The notes under the pieces were generated by a model that ran no database searches, had not been told where the DNA came from, and saw nothing but the letters and a program-made list of their open reading frames with translations. A stretch of 64,000 nt of DNA from Embleya scabrispora DSM 41855 (GTDB lineage: Bacteria > Actinomycetota > Actinomycetes > Streptomycetales > Streptomycetaceae): positions 1 to 64,000 of the forward strand of contig NZ_KB889664.1 in assembly GCF_000372745.1 (NCBI RefSeq), written 5' to 3'. Below, piece after piece: positions 53,737-61,638 of the stretch. The translations under genes were made by a program, and so were the position numbers. The stretch's first letter is position 1. Each line of letters starts with the position of its first letter.

Positions 53737-53961
53737 TTACCGGTCCTGTTGTGGTGCTCGTCGGTTGGGTGCGAGTCGCTTGTGGGCGGCCTGGGCACTC
53801 ATGCCCAGGGCCTGACCGATGTGGTTCCAGGTCCAGCCCTGGGCGAGTGCGTGGTCCACTGCGGATCGCTCCAGCGCGGCCGCGAGGTTGCGCAGTGCGA
53901 CCACGGCCGCGAACGCATCCTCCGGATGCTCGGGTGAGGGAACGTCTTTGGCCTCGATCAC
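53737..53961 (-). CDS. small HTH protein
   Basis: A 74-residue protein with one helix-turn-helix, HALAQGWTWNHIGQALGMSA then QAAHKRLAPNRR, preceded by an amphipathic helix (FAAVVALRNLAAALERSAVD). GTG 53961 stands one base from a perfect 18-bp palindrome, so the mRNA is probably leaderless and the palindrome overlaps its promoter. It is the obvious candidate to bind that palindrome and repress its own operon and the divergent gene. Confidence 0.75.
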   Translation of the reverse strand: MIEAKDVPSPEHPEDAFAAVVALRNLAAALERSAVDHALAQGWTWNHIGQALGMSAQAAHKRLAPNRRAPQQDR

Positions 53962-53962
53962 G

Positions 53963-53980
53963 CATCAACTTTAGTTGATG
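53963..53980. promoter_or_regulatory. palindromic operator 1
   Basis: CATCAACTTTAGTTGATG: two perfect 7-bp arms around TTTA, one base from the HTH start codon. It occurs with a near copy at 53992-54009. Confidence 0.75.
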
Positions 53981-53991
53981 ATCAATCGGCG

Positions 53992-54009
53992 CGTCAACAA
54001 AAGTTGATG
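53992..54009. promoter_or_regulatory. palindromic operator 2
   Basis: CGTCAACAAAAGTTGATG has the same arms (one mismatch) and the same four-base spacer as operator 1. The centres are 29 bp apart, about three helical turns, and it lies 49 bp before the plus-strand gene. Confidence 0.7.
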
Positions 54010-54057
54010 ACCGGGGGCGGGTGTCGGGATGTCGGTGTGGGCCGATACGAAGGGGGC

Positions 54058-56055
54058 ATGACGACGAGGTTCGGTGAGCTCGACGACCGGGAAGTGCCGC
54101 CCGCTCTTTGCGGACTGATCGGCGGGTTCCTCTATTGGGAACCCGGTGCGCTCGCCGGGATCGAGCGGATCGGCGGATACCTGGCCGGCACCGCGGACCC
54201 GCTTCCCGGGCGGGACGCCCCGGAACGGGTCGGTGCGGGCCAGTGGACCGGGTTCATCGGTCGGACCGGGGCGATCGCGCTGCGCGCGGCGGCGCCGTCG
54301 ACCCGGCCCGAACGTCGGGAACGGCTGCTCGCGCTGCTGGAGATGTGGGCGGACAGCGTGTTCGTCGACCCGACGGTGCGGATGCGCACGGGAACCGTGC
54401 GCGAGCCACAACGCGGCGCGGTACGCGACGAGCGCGGCGCCACGATCCTGGTCTGCCACCTCCGGGGCGGTATCCGCGTGCTCGAAGCGCGCACCGGGGA
54501 CGCCGAACCGCCCGGTCTGGGTCCACTCGAGGAGGTCGAGGAACTGCCGCGCGCCGGCTGGGGCAACGCCCGGCAGATCCGCGACCTGGTCGCCCTGGTC
54601 CGCGCGCGGGGGCCGATGCCGTGGGATCCGGAGGCGGTGGTGCGACTCGCCGCCGACACCGGGATGTCCCGCGGTGCCGCCGCACTGGCGCTCGCGGGCA
54701 CGCCCGGGACGGACATGTTCCGCAAGCCGTTCCTGGACGCCGAAGAACGCCGTCTGCTGGGCCTGAAGGCCGCCGAAGCGGAGACCGCACGCGTCGAGTC
54801 GGGGCGGCTCGAAGCCGAGGGGTGGCTCGACCTGCTCGCGGACGTACTCCCGGCTGATCCCGCCGACCTGTGGGCGCCGGACGCCCCGCGACACCTCGCC
54901 GCCCGGATCGCCACCGCGTGGCACGCACGCAACGGCCTGCGGGCCCCGATCCCGGAGACCTCGCGCGCACTGATCGCCGCGCAGAAGCCGAAGCTGCCCG
55001 CGGCCGAACTGTGCGAGGCACTGGCCCACTCCGCGGCCGACCCGCTGCTCGCCGAGGACCTCGACACGTGGCCGGAGTCGCCGCCCGACAGCGGCATCCA
55101 TCTGGTCGACGCCACGGGCTTCGGCGAGGCGCCACGCCGGATGCAGAACCTGCTGGAGGACCTGGCCGCACTCGTGCCGACCGTATACGCCGAACTTCCC
55201 GCGGGCGACCCGATCCGCGAGGGCCTGCCCACGCTGGTGCGGAACGTGCGCGCCCGCCTGGACCACCCCGGGCTGCTGCTCTCCTGCTGCCATCTCTACC
55301 ACGGGGCCACGATCGACGACCTGCGTGCGTGGTTCGGGCCGCATCCGTACGACGGCCCGGAGCCGCTGACCGTACCCGCGTTCGACGACGGCCTGACGGT
55401 GGCCGTCGAAGCCGCTCCGCCGTCCTACTACGGTCGACACCGGCACCACCCCCGCCTGTTCTTCCGGCCCGCCGTGCTCGGCGACGACGCCCGCGCGCAG
55501 CGGCTCGACGACACGCGCGGTTACGGCGGCGCCGCCCTGCTCACGTCCGTGCGACGGTTGCGCGGCGACCACTTCACCCGCATCGTCGCCCGCGTGGAGT
55601 CCGGCGCGCTGCCGGTGGGCGCGTACGAGGCGAACCCCGCGGCGAGCGTGCCGGATGTGGTCGAACGCGCCGCGAAGGCCCTCGGCCTGGCCCCGGACCC
55701 GGCCGCCCTGTACCTGCAACTGCTCGCCCTGGAGGCGCCCACCGATCGCGGCGTGCGGACCTGGAACGCATGGACGCCGACGCGGCACCGCAAGGCCGTC
55801 GCGACGCTCGTGGACGCGGGTCTGGCCGTCGCGGACAAGCGCGCCCGGGCCGGGCGCGGCGTCTTCCTGCCGGGCCCCTGGGCGCCGGCGGACAGGCCGT
55901 ACCGGCCGATGGAGACCTGGAAGGCGGCCTTTCTCGGCGTCACGGTCCTGCGCCACAGCGGCGAGGTCCACGGTCGCGTCGTGCTCGACCGCACGCTGCC
56001 CGAACTGTTCGCCGACGCCTGGGCGTCGGTCGAGCGGGGCGAGGGGCCCCAATGA
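54058..56055 (+). CDS. large protein of the type linked to MoxR/VWA clusters
   Basis: A 665-residue soluble protein beginning MTTRFGELDDREVPPALCGL. From memory it matches the large proteins, often annotated DNA-binding, that head streptomycete clusters of a MoxR AAA ATPase, a VWA (CoxE-like) protein and a SWIM zinc-finger protein. Landmarks are PERVGAGQWTGFIGRTGAIA, TGMSRGAAALALAG, YAELPAGDPIREGLPTLVRN and a winged-helix-like end (HRKAVATLVDAGLAVADKRA with GRGVFLPGPW, then METWKAAFLGV). None of the partner genes follows: downstream are an SDR fragment and a minus-strand gene. It is divergent from the HTH/Clp-N operon and shares its two palindromes. Confidence 0.65.
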   Translation: MTTRFGELDDREVPPALCGLIGGFLYWEPGALAGIERIGGYLAGTADPLPGRDAPERVGAGQWTGFIGRTGAIALRAAAPSTRPERRERLLALLEMWADSVFVDPTVRMRTGTVREPQRGAVRDERGATILVCHLRGGIRVLEARTGDAEPPGLGPLEEVEELPRAGWGNARQIRDLVALVRARGPMPWDPEAVVRLAADTGMSRGAAALALAGTPGTDMFRKPFLDAEERRLLGLKAAEAETARVESGRLEAEGWLDLLADVLPADPADLWAPDAPRHLAARIATAWHARNGLRAPIPETSRALIAAQKPKLPAAELCEALAHSAADPLLAEDLDTWPESPPDSGIHLVDATGFGEAPRRMQNLLEDLAALVPTVYAELPAGDPIREGLPTLVRNVRARLDHPGLLLSCCHLYHGATIDDLRAWFGPHPYDGPEPLTVPAFDDGLTVAVEAAPPSYYGRHRHHPRLFFRPAVLGDDARAQRLDDTRGYGGAALLTSVRRLRGDHFTRIVARVESGALPVGAYEANPAASVPDVVERAAKALGLAPDPAALYLQLLALEAPTDRGVRTWNAWTPTRHRKAVATLVDAGLAVADKRARAGRGVFLPGPWAPADRPYRPMETWKAAFLGVTVLRHSGEVHGRVVLDRTLPELFADAWASVERGEGPQ

Positions 56056-56073
56056 CGCGCGGTGTGCGGATGA

Positions 56074-56193
56074 TCAGACCCGGACGGTGGGTCGGACCAC
56101 GATCTCTGTCATCTCGACATCCGCCGGCTGCTCGATCGCGAACGCGACGGCTCGGGCAATCGCCGCGGGCACGATCGCGACCCGAGCCGCGTG
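56074..56193 (-). pseudogene. short-chain dehydrogenase, C-terminal scrap
   Basis: The minus strand reads VAIVPAAIARAVAFAIEQPA then DVEMTEIVVRPTVRV and a stop at 56076-56074. This is the usual ending of YdfG-type SDR proteins (IA.A..FAI.QP..V..NEI.VRPT). The rest of the gene is missing upstream. Confidence 0.6.
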
Positions 56194-56314
56194 CCGACCG
56201 CGCGAACACCGCGATCCACGCGGCCGGCAACCCGACCACACGCCGGTGATCCATGCCGACCCGCGCTGAGCGGCCGTTTCCGGGTATGGGTCGGGCGCCG
56301 TCGCGCCGGTCGGG

Positions 56315-58369
56315 TCAGGAGGCCACGGCCGCGGCGGTGGCGAGCAGTTCTCCGGGTGTTCCGGCGAAGTCGGACAGCAGGTTCGACGCCACGATCCACG
56401 CGTCGACGTCCTCGCGCAGATGTGCGCGCACCAGGTCTCCGGCGTAGTCGCGGCACACGAGCAGGGCGTGTGCGGCCGGCCGGGCCCCGGAGAGGATTTC
56501 CGTCGGGGTCAACAGGCCGTCGCGCAGGAGGTCGCCCACCTCCCAGATGAGCAGGTCGCGCACGGGAGGGTCGGCGACCAGGCTGCGCGCGACCGCGGGC
56601 GATCGGATCGACCCGTAGGAGAAGAAGCCCGGTTGGCGCCGGACGAGGGTGGAGATCAGGGCCTCGGGGCAGTCCGGGTGATACGCCGCGATCGCGACGG
56701 CCGGGTCCCGGGTGGGAGCGGGCTCGGGGTCCGGCTCCTCGGCCAGGCGGGTCCACAACGCGGGCGGCACCCGCGGCGGCAGCGCGCGCAGCGGTCCCGG
56801 GGCCGGCCACGTCGCCACGTCCGTCGCGGACGCGCAGCCCTCGACGCGGTAGTGGATCCGGCCGTAGCGGGGATCGAAGAACCAGATGCCCTCGTCGGCC
56901 TGCGAGAGTGCCTCGACCACTTCGAACGCGAGCTCGTCGCCCACCGCCTCCAGGGCCCGGACCGCGTCGTGGCGCGCGGTGATCCGCCGGGCGAGCCGGT
57001 GCGGCAGTTCGCCGGGCCAACGGCGGGCGAGCGCGACCGCGACCGCCGGGGCCGGGGTGTGCCGGCCGGCGCCGAACGCGAGCAGGTCCGCCGCATCCAG
57101 CGCGGAGACCACCTCGGCCGCCAGGTCCGGGTCGGCCCGGCTCAGCAACAACGACAACGGGCTGGCGGCGCCGCGGAGCAGATCGGAGGCGCCGGCGGGC
57201 GGCCGGCACGGCCGCGCCGGTGTGGGCGGTTTCGGTGTGTCCCTTCTCGGTTCGGGTACGCCGGCCGGCCGCGCGACGTGGCGCAGCAGGTCGGGGACCG
57301 TCCCGGGATATTCCGGCCCCTGGCGGGCCAGGCGCAGCCAGCCGTCCACATCGGCGGGCAGCAGCGGGCTCAGTGCCGTCAGCAACGGGCCGAAGGCGGC
57401 GGTCTGCGCGGAGCGCGGGGCGAAGTCGTCGACGGCGCGCAGCACGCGCCACGCGGGGCGCGCCGCGTGCAGGAAGCGCTCGGGAGTCAGCACCTGCTCC
57501 AGCAGCGCCCGCTCCAGCGGGCGGTTGTTGTGGTCGACGGCGGAGTCCAACTCGACCACCGCCTCCGGCGGGCAGCCCTCGGTGCCGGCCAGCGCCGCGG
57601 CCACGGCGGGAGTGAACGGGGTCTCCCGATGCGCACGCACCAAGGCGTTCCAGTCGGGCGGCGCGTCCATGATCGAGAGCACGTGCCGGGCCTCGGCGCG
57701 GCGCAACCCGCGGGCTCGCAGCAGCGCGATCAACTCGTCGCCGTCCGACCCGGCGCAGGCGGCGATTTCCAACAGCATCAACCCCTCGGGCGCGTCGAGT
57801 GCCGCGTGTACGAGCGGGGCGATCACCCGGGTGCGATATCGCCCGACGGACAGCGCGGCGGATGCCGCCTCCGGTCCCTCGGCCCGCCACAGCCCGGCGA
57901 GGCCCCGGAGCCGGGCCCGCTCGACATGCGGCCGGTTCGGCAACCGGCCCAGCACGATCAGCCCGTGCCGGATCAGCCGCGGGTCACGCGCGTGGACGAG
58001 GGCCAGCGCGTAGATCCGCGTTCGGGTGGACGACAACATCTCGTGCAGCGCGGGGTCCAGGTCGCGGCTGAGGATCCGGCGCCGGATGCGGGTGTCGGCA
58101 CGTGGATTGACGAAGACGTGCCGATCCACCTCGGGGTCGTCGAGCGCCACCAGTCGCTCCAGCAGCGCGCGCCGCAGTCGATCGTGTCGGGCGAGGGCGA
58201 GATGGTCGCTGCGATCGCCGTGGGCCAACGCGTGCTCGACCACTCCCGGAACATCCGACAGTTCGGCCAGCAGCCGACCGCGCCCGCCGGGGTCGCAGCG
58301 TGCCACGAGTCGGGTGATCAGGCCCGGATCGGCGTGCCGCCACAGTGTCGAGATGGCCCTGCTCAGCAC
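56315..58369 (-). CDS. large hypothetical helical protein
   Basis: A 684-residue protein that I cannot assign. It is soluble, Ala/Leu/Arg-rich and almost wholly helical. Repeated segments of the kind ADPGLITRLVARCDPGGRGR, RDPRLIRHGLIVLGRLPNRP and ADPDLAAEVVSALDAADLLA suggest a HEAT/ARM-like solenoid. A Pro-rich linker (PEPRRDTPKPPTPARP) splits it near residue 375. No signal peptide, membrane helix or nucleotide-binding motif is seen. ATG 58369 is the first in frame. Similar proteins exist in streptomycetes near DNA-binding or MoxR genes; a link to the gene at 54058 is possible but unproven. Confidence 0.7.
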   Translation of the reverse strand: MLSRAISTLWRHADPGLITRLVARCDPGGRGRLLAELSDVPGVVEHALAHGDRSDHLALARHDRLRRALLERLVALDDPEVDRHVFVNPRADTRIRRRILSRDLDPALHEMLSSTRTRIYALALVHARDPRLIRHGLIVLGRLPNRPHVERARLRGLAGLWRAEGPEAASAALSVGRYRTRVIAPLVHAALDAPEGLMLLEIAACAGSDGDELIALLRARGLRRAEARHVLSIMDAPPDWNALVRAHRETPFTPAVAAALAGTEGCPPEAVVELDSAVDHNNRPLERALLEQVLTPERFLHAARPAWRVLRAVDDFAPRSAQTAAFGPLLTALSPLLPADVDGWLRLARQGPEYPGTVPDLLRHVARPAGVPEPRRDTPKPPTPARPCRPPAGASDLLRGAASPLSLLLSRADPDLAAEVVSALDAADLLAFGAGRHTPAPAVAVALARRWPGELPHRLARRITARHDAVRALEAVGDELAFEVVEALSQADEGIWFFDPRYGRIHYRVEGCASATDVATWPAPGPLRALPPRVPPALWTRLAEEPDPEPAPTRDPAVAIAAYHPDCPEALISTLVRRQPGFFSYGSIRSPAVARSLVADPPVRDLLIWEVGDLLRDGLLTPTEILSGARPAAHALLVCRDYAGDLVRAHLREDVDAWIVASNLLSDFAGTPGELLATAAAVAS

Positions 58370-58628
58370 GGTCCTCGGCCCCTTCCGTCCGCACCGACCC
58401 TCGGCACGCGGGGCGCCGGCCTGCCGCCGCCCATCGGATCAGTGTGGCAGCGGGCCGATCCGGCCAACCGCCCGGCCACCCGAACTCGGCGTGCCCCGGC
58501 CCTGTTTGCGACGACCGGGCGCCTTGCGCGGGTCGGGCACGTGCCGCCGGCCGTGGTGAGCGTGCGCATCCGACGACGGGTCACCTGATCGCGGCCCGGT
58601 CGCTGGAGGGCGGGCCGAGCCGCGAGAG

Positions 58629-59300
58629 TCAGCGGGAGCCGGTCAGGTGGGCGAACAACACCGTGTTGTCCTGGTAGCCGCCGCGCCCGGGGTCGTAGTC
58701 GCCACCGCAGGTGATCACCCGCAACTCGGCCCGGTTCAGGTCGCCGTACACGCGTTGCGTGGGGAAGTCGGCCTTGGCGAAACGTTCGACGGTATCGACG
58801 GTGAACACCGCCGTGCTCTGGTCGGCGCGGCGGATCTCGACCGTGCTGCCCGCGCGTACGGTGCCCACGTCGTAGAAGACGGCGGGGCCGGACACCGAGT
58901 CGAGGTGGCCGACCAGCACGGCGGGGCCCAGTTCGCCCGGGGTCGGTCCCTGGTTGTACCAGCCGGCCCGTCGGCCCTGGTCGGGGGCTGGCACTTGGAC
59001 GGCGCCTGCGGCGTCGAGGCCGACCGCGGTGATGGGGGCATGCAGGCCGATCTGCGCGATGTCGACCGTGGCCGGCTCGGAGCGGGCCAGGAGCGGGCCT
59101 TCGACCGCGACCGGTGGGGCGGCGTCGCCGGGGGAGGGGGTTGCCGTGGACACGACCTTGGGCGCGGCCGTGGCCGCGGCGGGTGGTCGCCGCTCCTGGA
59201 AACCGATCACGGCGAGCACGATGCCACATACGAGCACCGCGACGGCCGCCGCCAGGACGAGGCGACGGCCGGCGCGGTGTACGAGAGGTGTGTCAGCCAC
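58629..59300 (-). CDS. class F sortase
   Basis: A 223-residue membrane-anchored sortase. One N-terminal helix (LVLAAAVAVLVCGIVLAVIG) and a Pro/Ala linker precede the catalytic beta-barrel: ARSEPATVDIAQIGLHAPIT, catalytic His in VLVGHLDSVSG, Cys in LRVITCGGDYD and Arg in PGRGGYQDNTVLFAHL. Sortases cut a C-terminal sorting motif and attach the protein to the wall. GTG 59300 overlaps the end of the upstream surface-protein gene by eight bases, so the two are translationally coupled and probably enzyme and substrate. Confidence 0.9.
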   Translation of the reverse strand: MADTPLVHRAGRRLVLAAAVAVLVCGIVLAVIGFQERRPPAAATAAPKVVSTATPSPGDAAPPVAVEGPLLARSEPATVDIAQIGLHAPITAVGLDAAGAVQVPAPDQGRRAGWYNQGPTPGELGPAVLVGHLDSVSGPAVFYDVGTVRAGSTVEIRRADQSTAVFTVDTVERFAKADFPTQRVYGDLNRAELRVITCGGDYDPGRGGYQDNTVLFAHLTGSR

Positions 59301-60306
59301 GCAGGCTGCCCCGACGCAGCACGAACGCGCCGACACCGGCACCGGCGACGGCGAGGGCGGCGCCCAGGCCGAGCAGGTCGTTGTCGGCCCCGGTGGTGCC
59401 ACCCGCGCCGCCGGCGACGGCGCCGACCGGGACGGTCTTGGTCTGGGTGGCGGGCATGGCCGCCGCCGCTGCCGCCGGGCGGGCCGCGGGCTGACTGTTG
59501 GCCATCACCTGCTTCTCCGCTTCGGCCATGTTGGTGGTCTTGTTGTCGGTCTTGTCGACCATGACGGTCTTGTGGTTGTTCTCGACGTTGGCCATTTGGT
59601 CGTTGGTCATGTGGTTGTTGGTGATGTGGGTGTTCTTGACGATGGTGGTGACGTCACCGAAGACCACGGTCGGCCGGTGGTTGGACTTGTGGCCGTTGTG
59701 GCTGTTGTGGCTGACGTGAGAGTTGCTTTCCTTGTGGCTGCTGCTCTGTTCCTGGTGGCTGTTCTGGTCGTTGCGGCCGTTCTGGTCGTTGCGGCCGTTC
59801 TGGTCATGGCGACCGTTCTGGTCATCGCGACCGTTCTGGTCACCGCGGCCGTTCTGGTCACCGCGGCCGTTCTGGTCATCGCGACCGTTCTGGTCACCGC
59901 GGCTGTTCTGGTCGTTACGGCCGTTCTGGTCGTTGCGACCGTTCTGGTCACCGCGGCCGTTCTGGTCGTTACGGCCGTTCTGGTCATTGCGACCGTTCTG
60001 GTCGTTGCGACCGTTCTGGTCGTTGCGGCCGTTCTGGTCACTTGGGCCAGGCCTGTCCATGGGCTTGTTGGCAGGCTTCTGCGCGGGCTTGGTCGAGCAC
60101 TCGCTTCCCGAGCGAGAGCAGTTCGGGCCATCGCCCGTCCTCATGGCGCCCTGCTCGTCGGCGGATCCGCTCTTGGCGCCTGACGCCTCGGCCTTGATGT
60201 CCTTGGACTGCCCGCCGGGGTTTTCGGAGGCGACCGCAGTGCCTCCCATGGCTACGGCCAATAGGCCGGCGGCTACGGTGCTGCAAAAGACACGAGTGGT
60301 ACGCAT
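59293..60306 (-). CDS. exported surface protein with DQNGRN hexapeptide repeats
   Basis: A 337-residue exported protein. A signal peptide (MRTTRVFCSTVAAGLLAVAM) is cleaved near AVASEN, followed by a spacer rich in Lys, Ser and Pro. About 16 tandem hexapeptides, DQNGRN with variants at position six (N, G, D, H), come next, then a His/Asn/Ser/Lys-rich stretch (SSSHKESNSHVSHNSHNGHK) and a Thr/Asn region (TTIVKNTHITNNHMTNDQMA). The C-terminal hydrophobic helix (GLGAALAVAGAGVGAFVLRR) carries a basic tail. I see no exact LPxTG motif; TTGADND before the helix may be the sorting site. It is coupled to a class F sortase. Confidence 0.85.
   Translation of the reverse strand: MRTTRVFCSTVAAGLLAVAMGGTAVASENPGGQSKDIKAEASGAKSGSADEQGAMRTGDGPNCSRSGSECSTKPAQKPANKPMDRPGPSDQNGRNDQNGRNDQNGRNDQNGRNDQNGRGDQNGRNDQNGRNDQNSRGDQNGRDDQNGRGDQNGRGDQNGRDDQNGRHDQNGRNDQNGRNDQNSHQEQSSSHKESNSHVSHNSHNGHKSNHRPTVVFGDVTTIVKNTHITNNHMTNDQMANVENNHKTVMVDKTDNKTTNMAEAEKQVMANSQPAARPAAAAAAMPATQTKTVPVGAVAGGAGGTTGADNDLLGLGAALAVAGAGVGAFVLRRGSLRG
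59752..60039 (-). repeat. 18-bp tandem repeat array (about 16 copies)
   Basis: Each 18-bp unit encodes DQNGRx. Units differ mainly at third codon positions and at the sixth codon, so the peptide is kept while the DNA drifts. The array is in frame and coding. Confidence 0.9.
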
Positions 60307-60871
60307 CAGGGACGATCTCTCCTTAGCAGCCGGCGCGTGATCGGCGGTCCGATGGGGAACGCGACGGCAAAGCGGAAAGTTGCCTCTTATGATGCGAAAA
60401 TCACCCTAGGCGGCTTTATACAACACTTATGGGCGATCGGCGCTCGGCGGCCCGGTGTCGGCGGAAGCCGCCCTTAGCCGTCGAACTGCCCTTCCTGGTC
60501 CGTGAGTTGCCTACTGCCGGCGAGTCCGGGTCGGTCGATCGCGATCCGGCGGTGCGGCGCACTCGGGTGGACGAGGATCCGCCCGGGCGGGCGGGGGTGA
60601 ACGCGCCGCTCGTGGCCGGCGTCGACGGCGTCGCGTCGAAGCGCACGCGGCATCGCGACTCGGAGCGTGCATTCCAGGTCCCCTCGGCCCGGACGGGCAC
60701 GGTGGCGGCCGTTGCCGGAAGAGCACACCCATGGAAACAGCCACGGATCGACTCGTCCGTCCGGGTGGCTTGAACCGGATCGTCGACGGCGACAGCAGAG
60801 GGACAAGCCCCAGTGTTCGCAAGCGTGTTCGCGCTACTCTCCATTGGTCTCGACAACCGAGTGGGGGGACC
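60307..60871. other. 565-nt gap between divergent genes
   Basis: No gene is supported. The first 110 bases are AT-richer (near 60380-60430) and probably hold the promoter of the repeat-protein/sortase operon. The remainder shows only noise frames. Confidence 0.4.
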
Positions 60872-61312
60872 ATGATGGGTGGCGCCGGCAAACGAAGAAC
60901 GCGAACACGGAAGGTGTCCAAGGTCGCGCCGATCCTGGCGGCCATGGTGGTCGCCGCGTGCTCGTTGACACCGGACATGTTCGACGGGCCGATACACGAC
61001 GTCACGCGGAATTACCTGCGAGCCGTCGCCGGCGGTACCTCGCCCGCACCGTTCTACGGCGACTGCGGCGGCACGCACGGCGGGAACGCCGAGCGGGCGC
61101 TGGCGGGCGAGGGTGGTGGGTTCACCTTCTCGATGGACAGTTCCACCCAGGACGGCGACTCGGCCGTGGTGAACGTGGACGTCACGGGCCAGGACCACAC
61201 CGCGTCCCCGTATGCCGTCGACCTGCGGCGGGAGAACGGGAAGTGGGTCGTCTGCGGCCTGGACACACACCATGTGCAGATAAACTCGGGCGTCGACCCG
61301 GGCATCGGCTGA
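60872..61312 (+). CDS. small putative lipoprotein
   Basis: A 146-residue protein from ATG 60872 (a second ATG follows at once) with GGGGGGA upstream. A basic N-terminus (GKRRTRTRKVSKVAPILAAM) leads to a lipobox VVAAC. The mature part has a cystatin/NTF2-like small fold: GPIHDVTRNYLRAVAGGTSP, DSAVVNVDVTGQ, then ENGKWVVCGLDTH. This resembles DUF4878-type lipoproteins. Function is unknown; it likely sits on the outer face of the membrane. Confidence 0.75.
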   Translation: MMGGAGKRRTRTRKVSKVAPILAAMVVAACSLTPDMFDGPIHDVTRNYLRAVAGGTSPAPFYGDCGGTHGGNAERALAGEGGGFTFSMDSSTQDGDSAVVNVDVTGQDHTASPYAVDLRRENGKWVVCGLDTHHVQINSGVDPGIG

Positions 61313-61638
61313 CGGGCGCCGGGCTTCGTCCGGCGGGGTCCGCGCCGGGCTCGCCGCGCTCGCTTGGCTGGGCTCGCCCGGCGGGCTCGCCGCGCCGCGT
61401 CCGCCCGGCCGCCGCTCGCCGCGCTCGTCCGGTCGTACCGGAGAAACACCCGGGTGGGAACCCTTTGCCGGCACGCCGAGGCACGGTGCCGGGCGGCGCG
61501 GCCCGATCCAATAGGTTCCGCCGGACCGGATCCAGGCATCGAGGCCGGCGGCCCGTGTGTTTCGCCCAAGTGAGGGGCGTCGGTCTGGGATATTGCGGGC
61601 GAGCCCGATCGCCCATCCTCGGAACGGAATCGGTGACC
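61313..61638. other. 326-nt gap
   Basis: Very GC-rich, with several imperfect GGGCTCGCC-type direct repeats (61330-61425) just after the lipoprotein gene. No gene. It should carry the promoter of the peptidase gene. Confidence 0.4.

Noticed and set aside
59752-60039. Regular repeats resembling a CRISPR array
   Set aside because: The units are 18 bp, contiguous and in-frame, with no spacers. They encode a peptide repeat.
59498-60340. Plus-strand frames rich in Trp/Phe/Leu or Val/Leu repeats opposite the DQNGRN gene
   Set aside because: They arise from reading the 18-bp coding repeat on the other strand; no ribosome site or independent sense.
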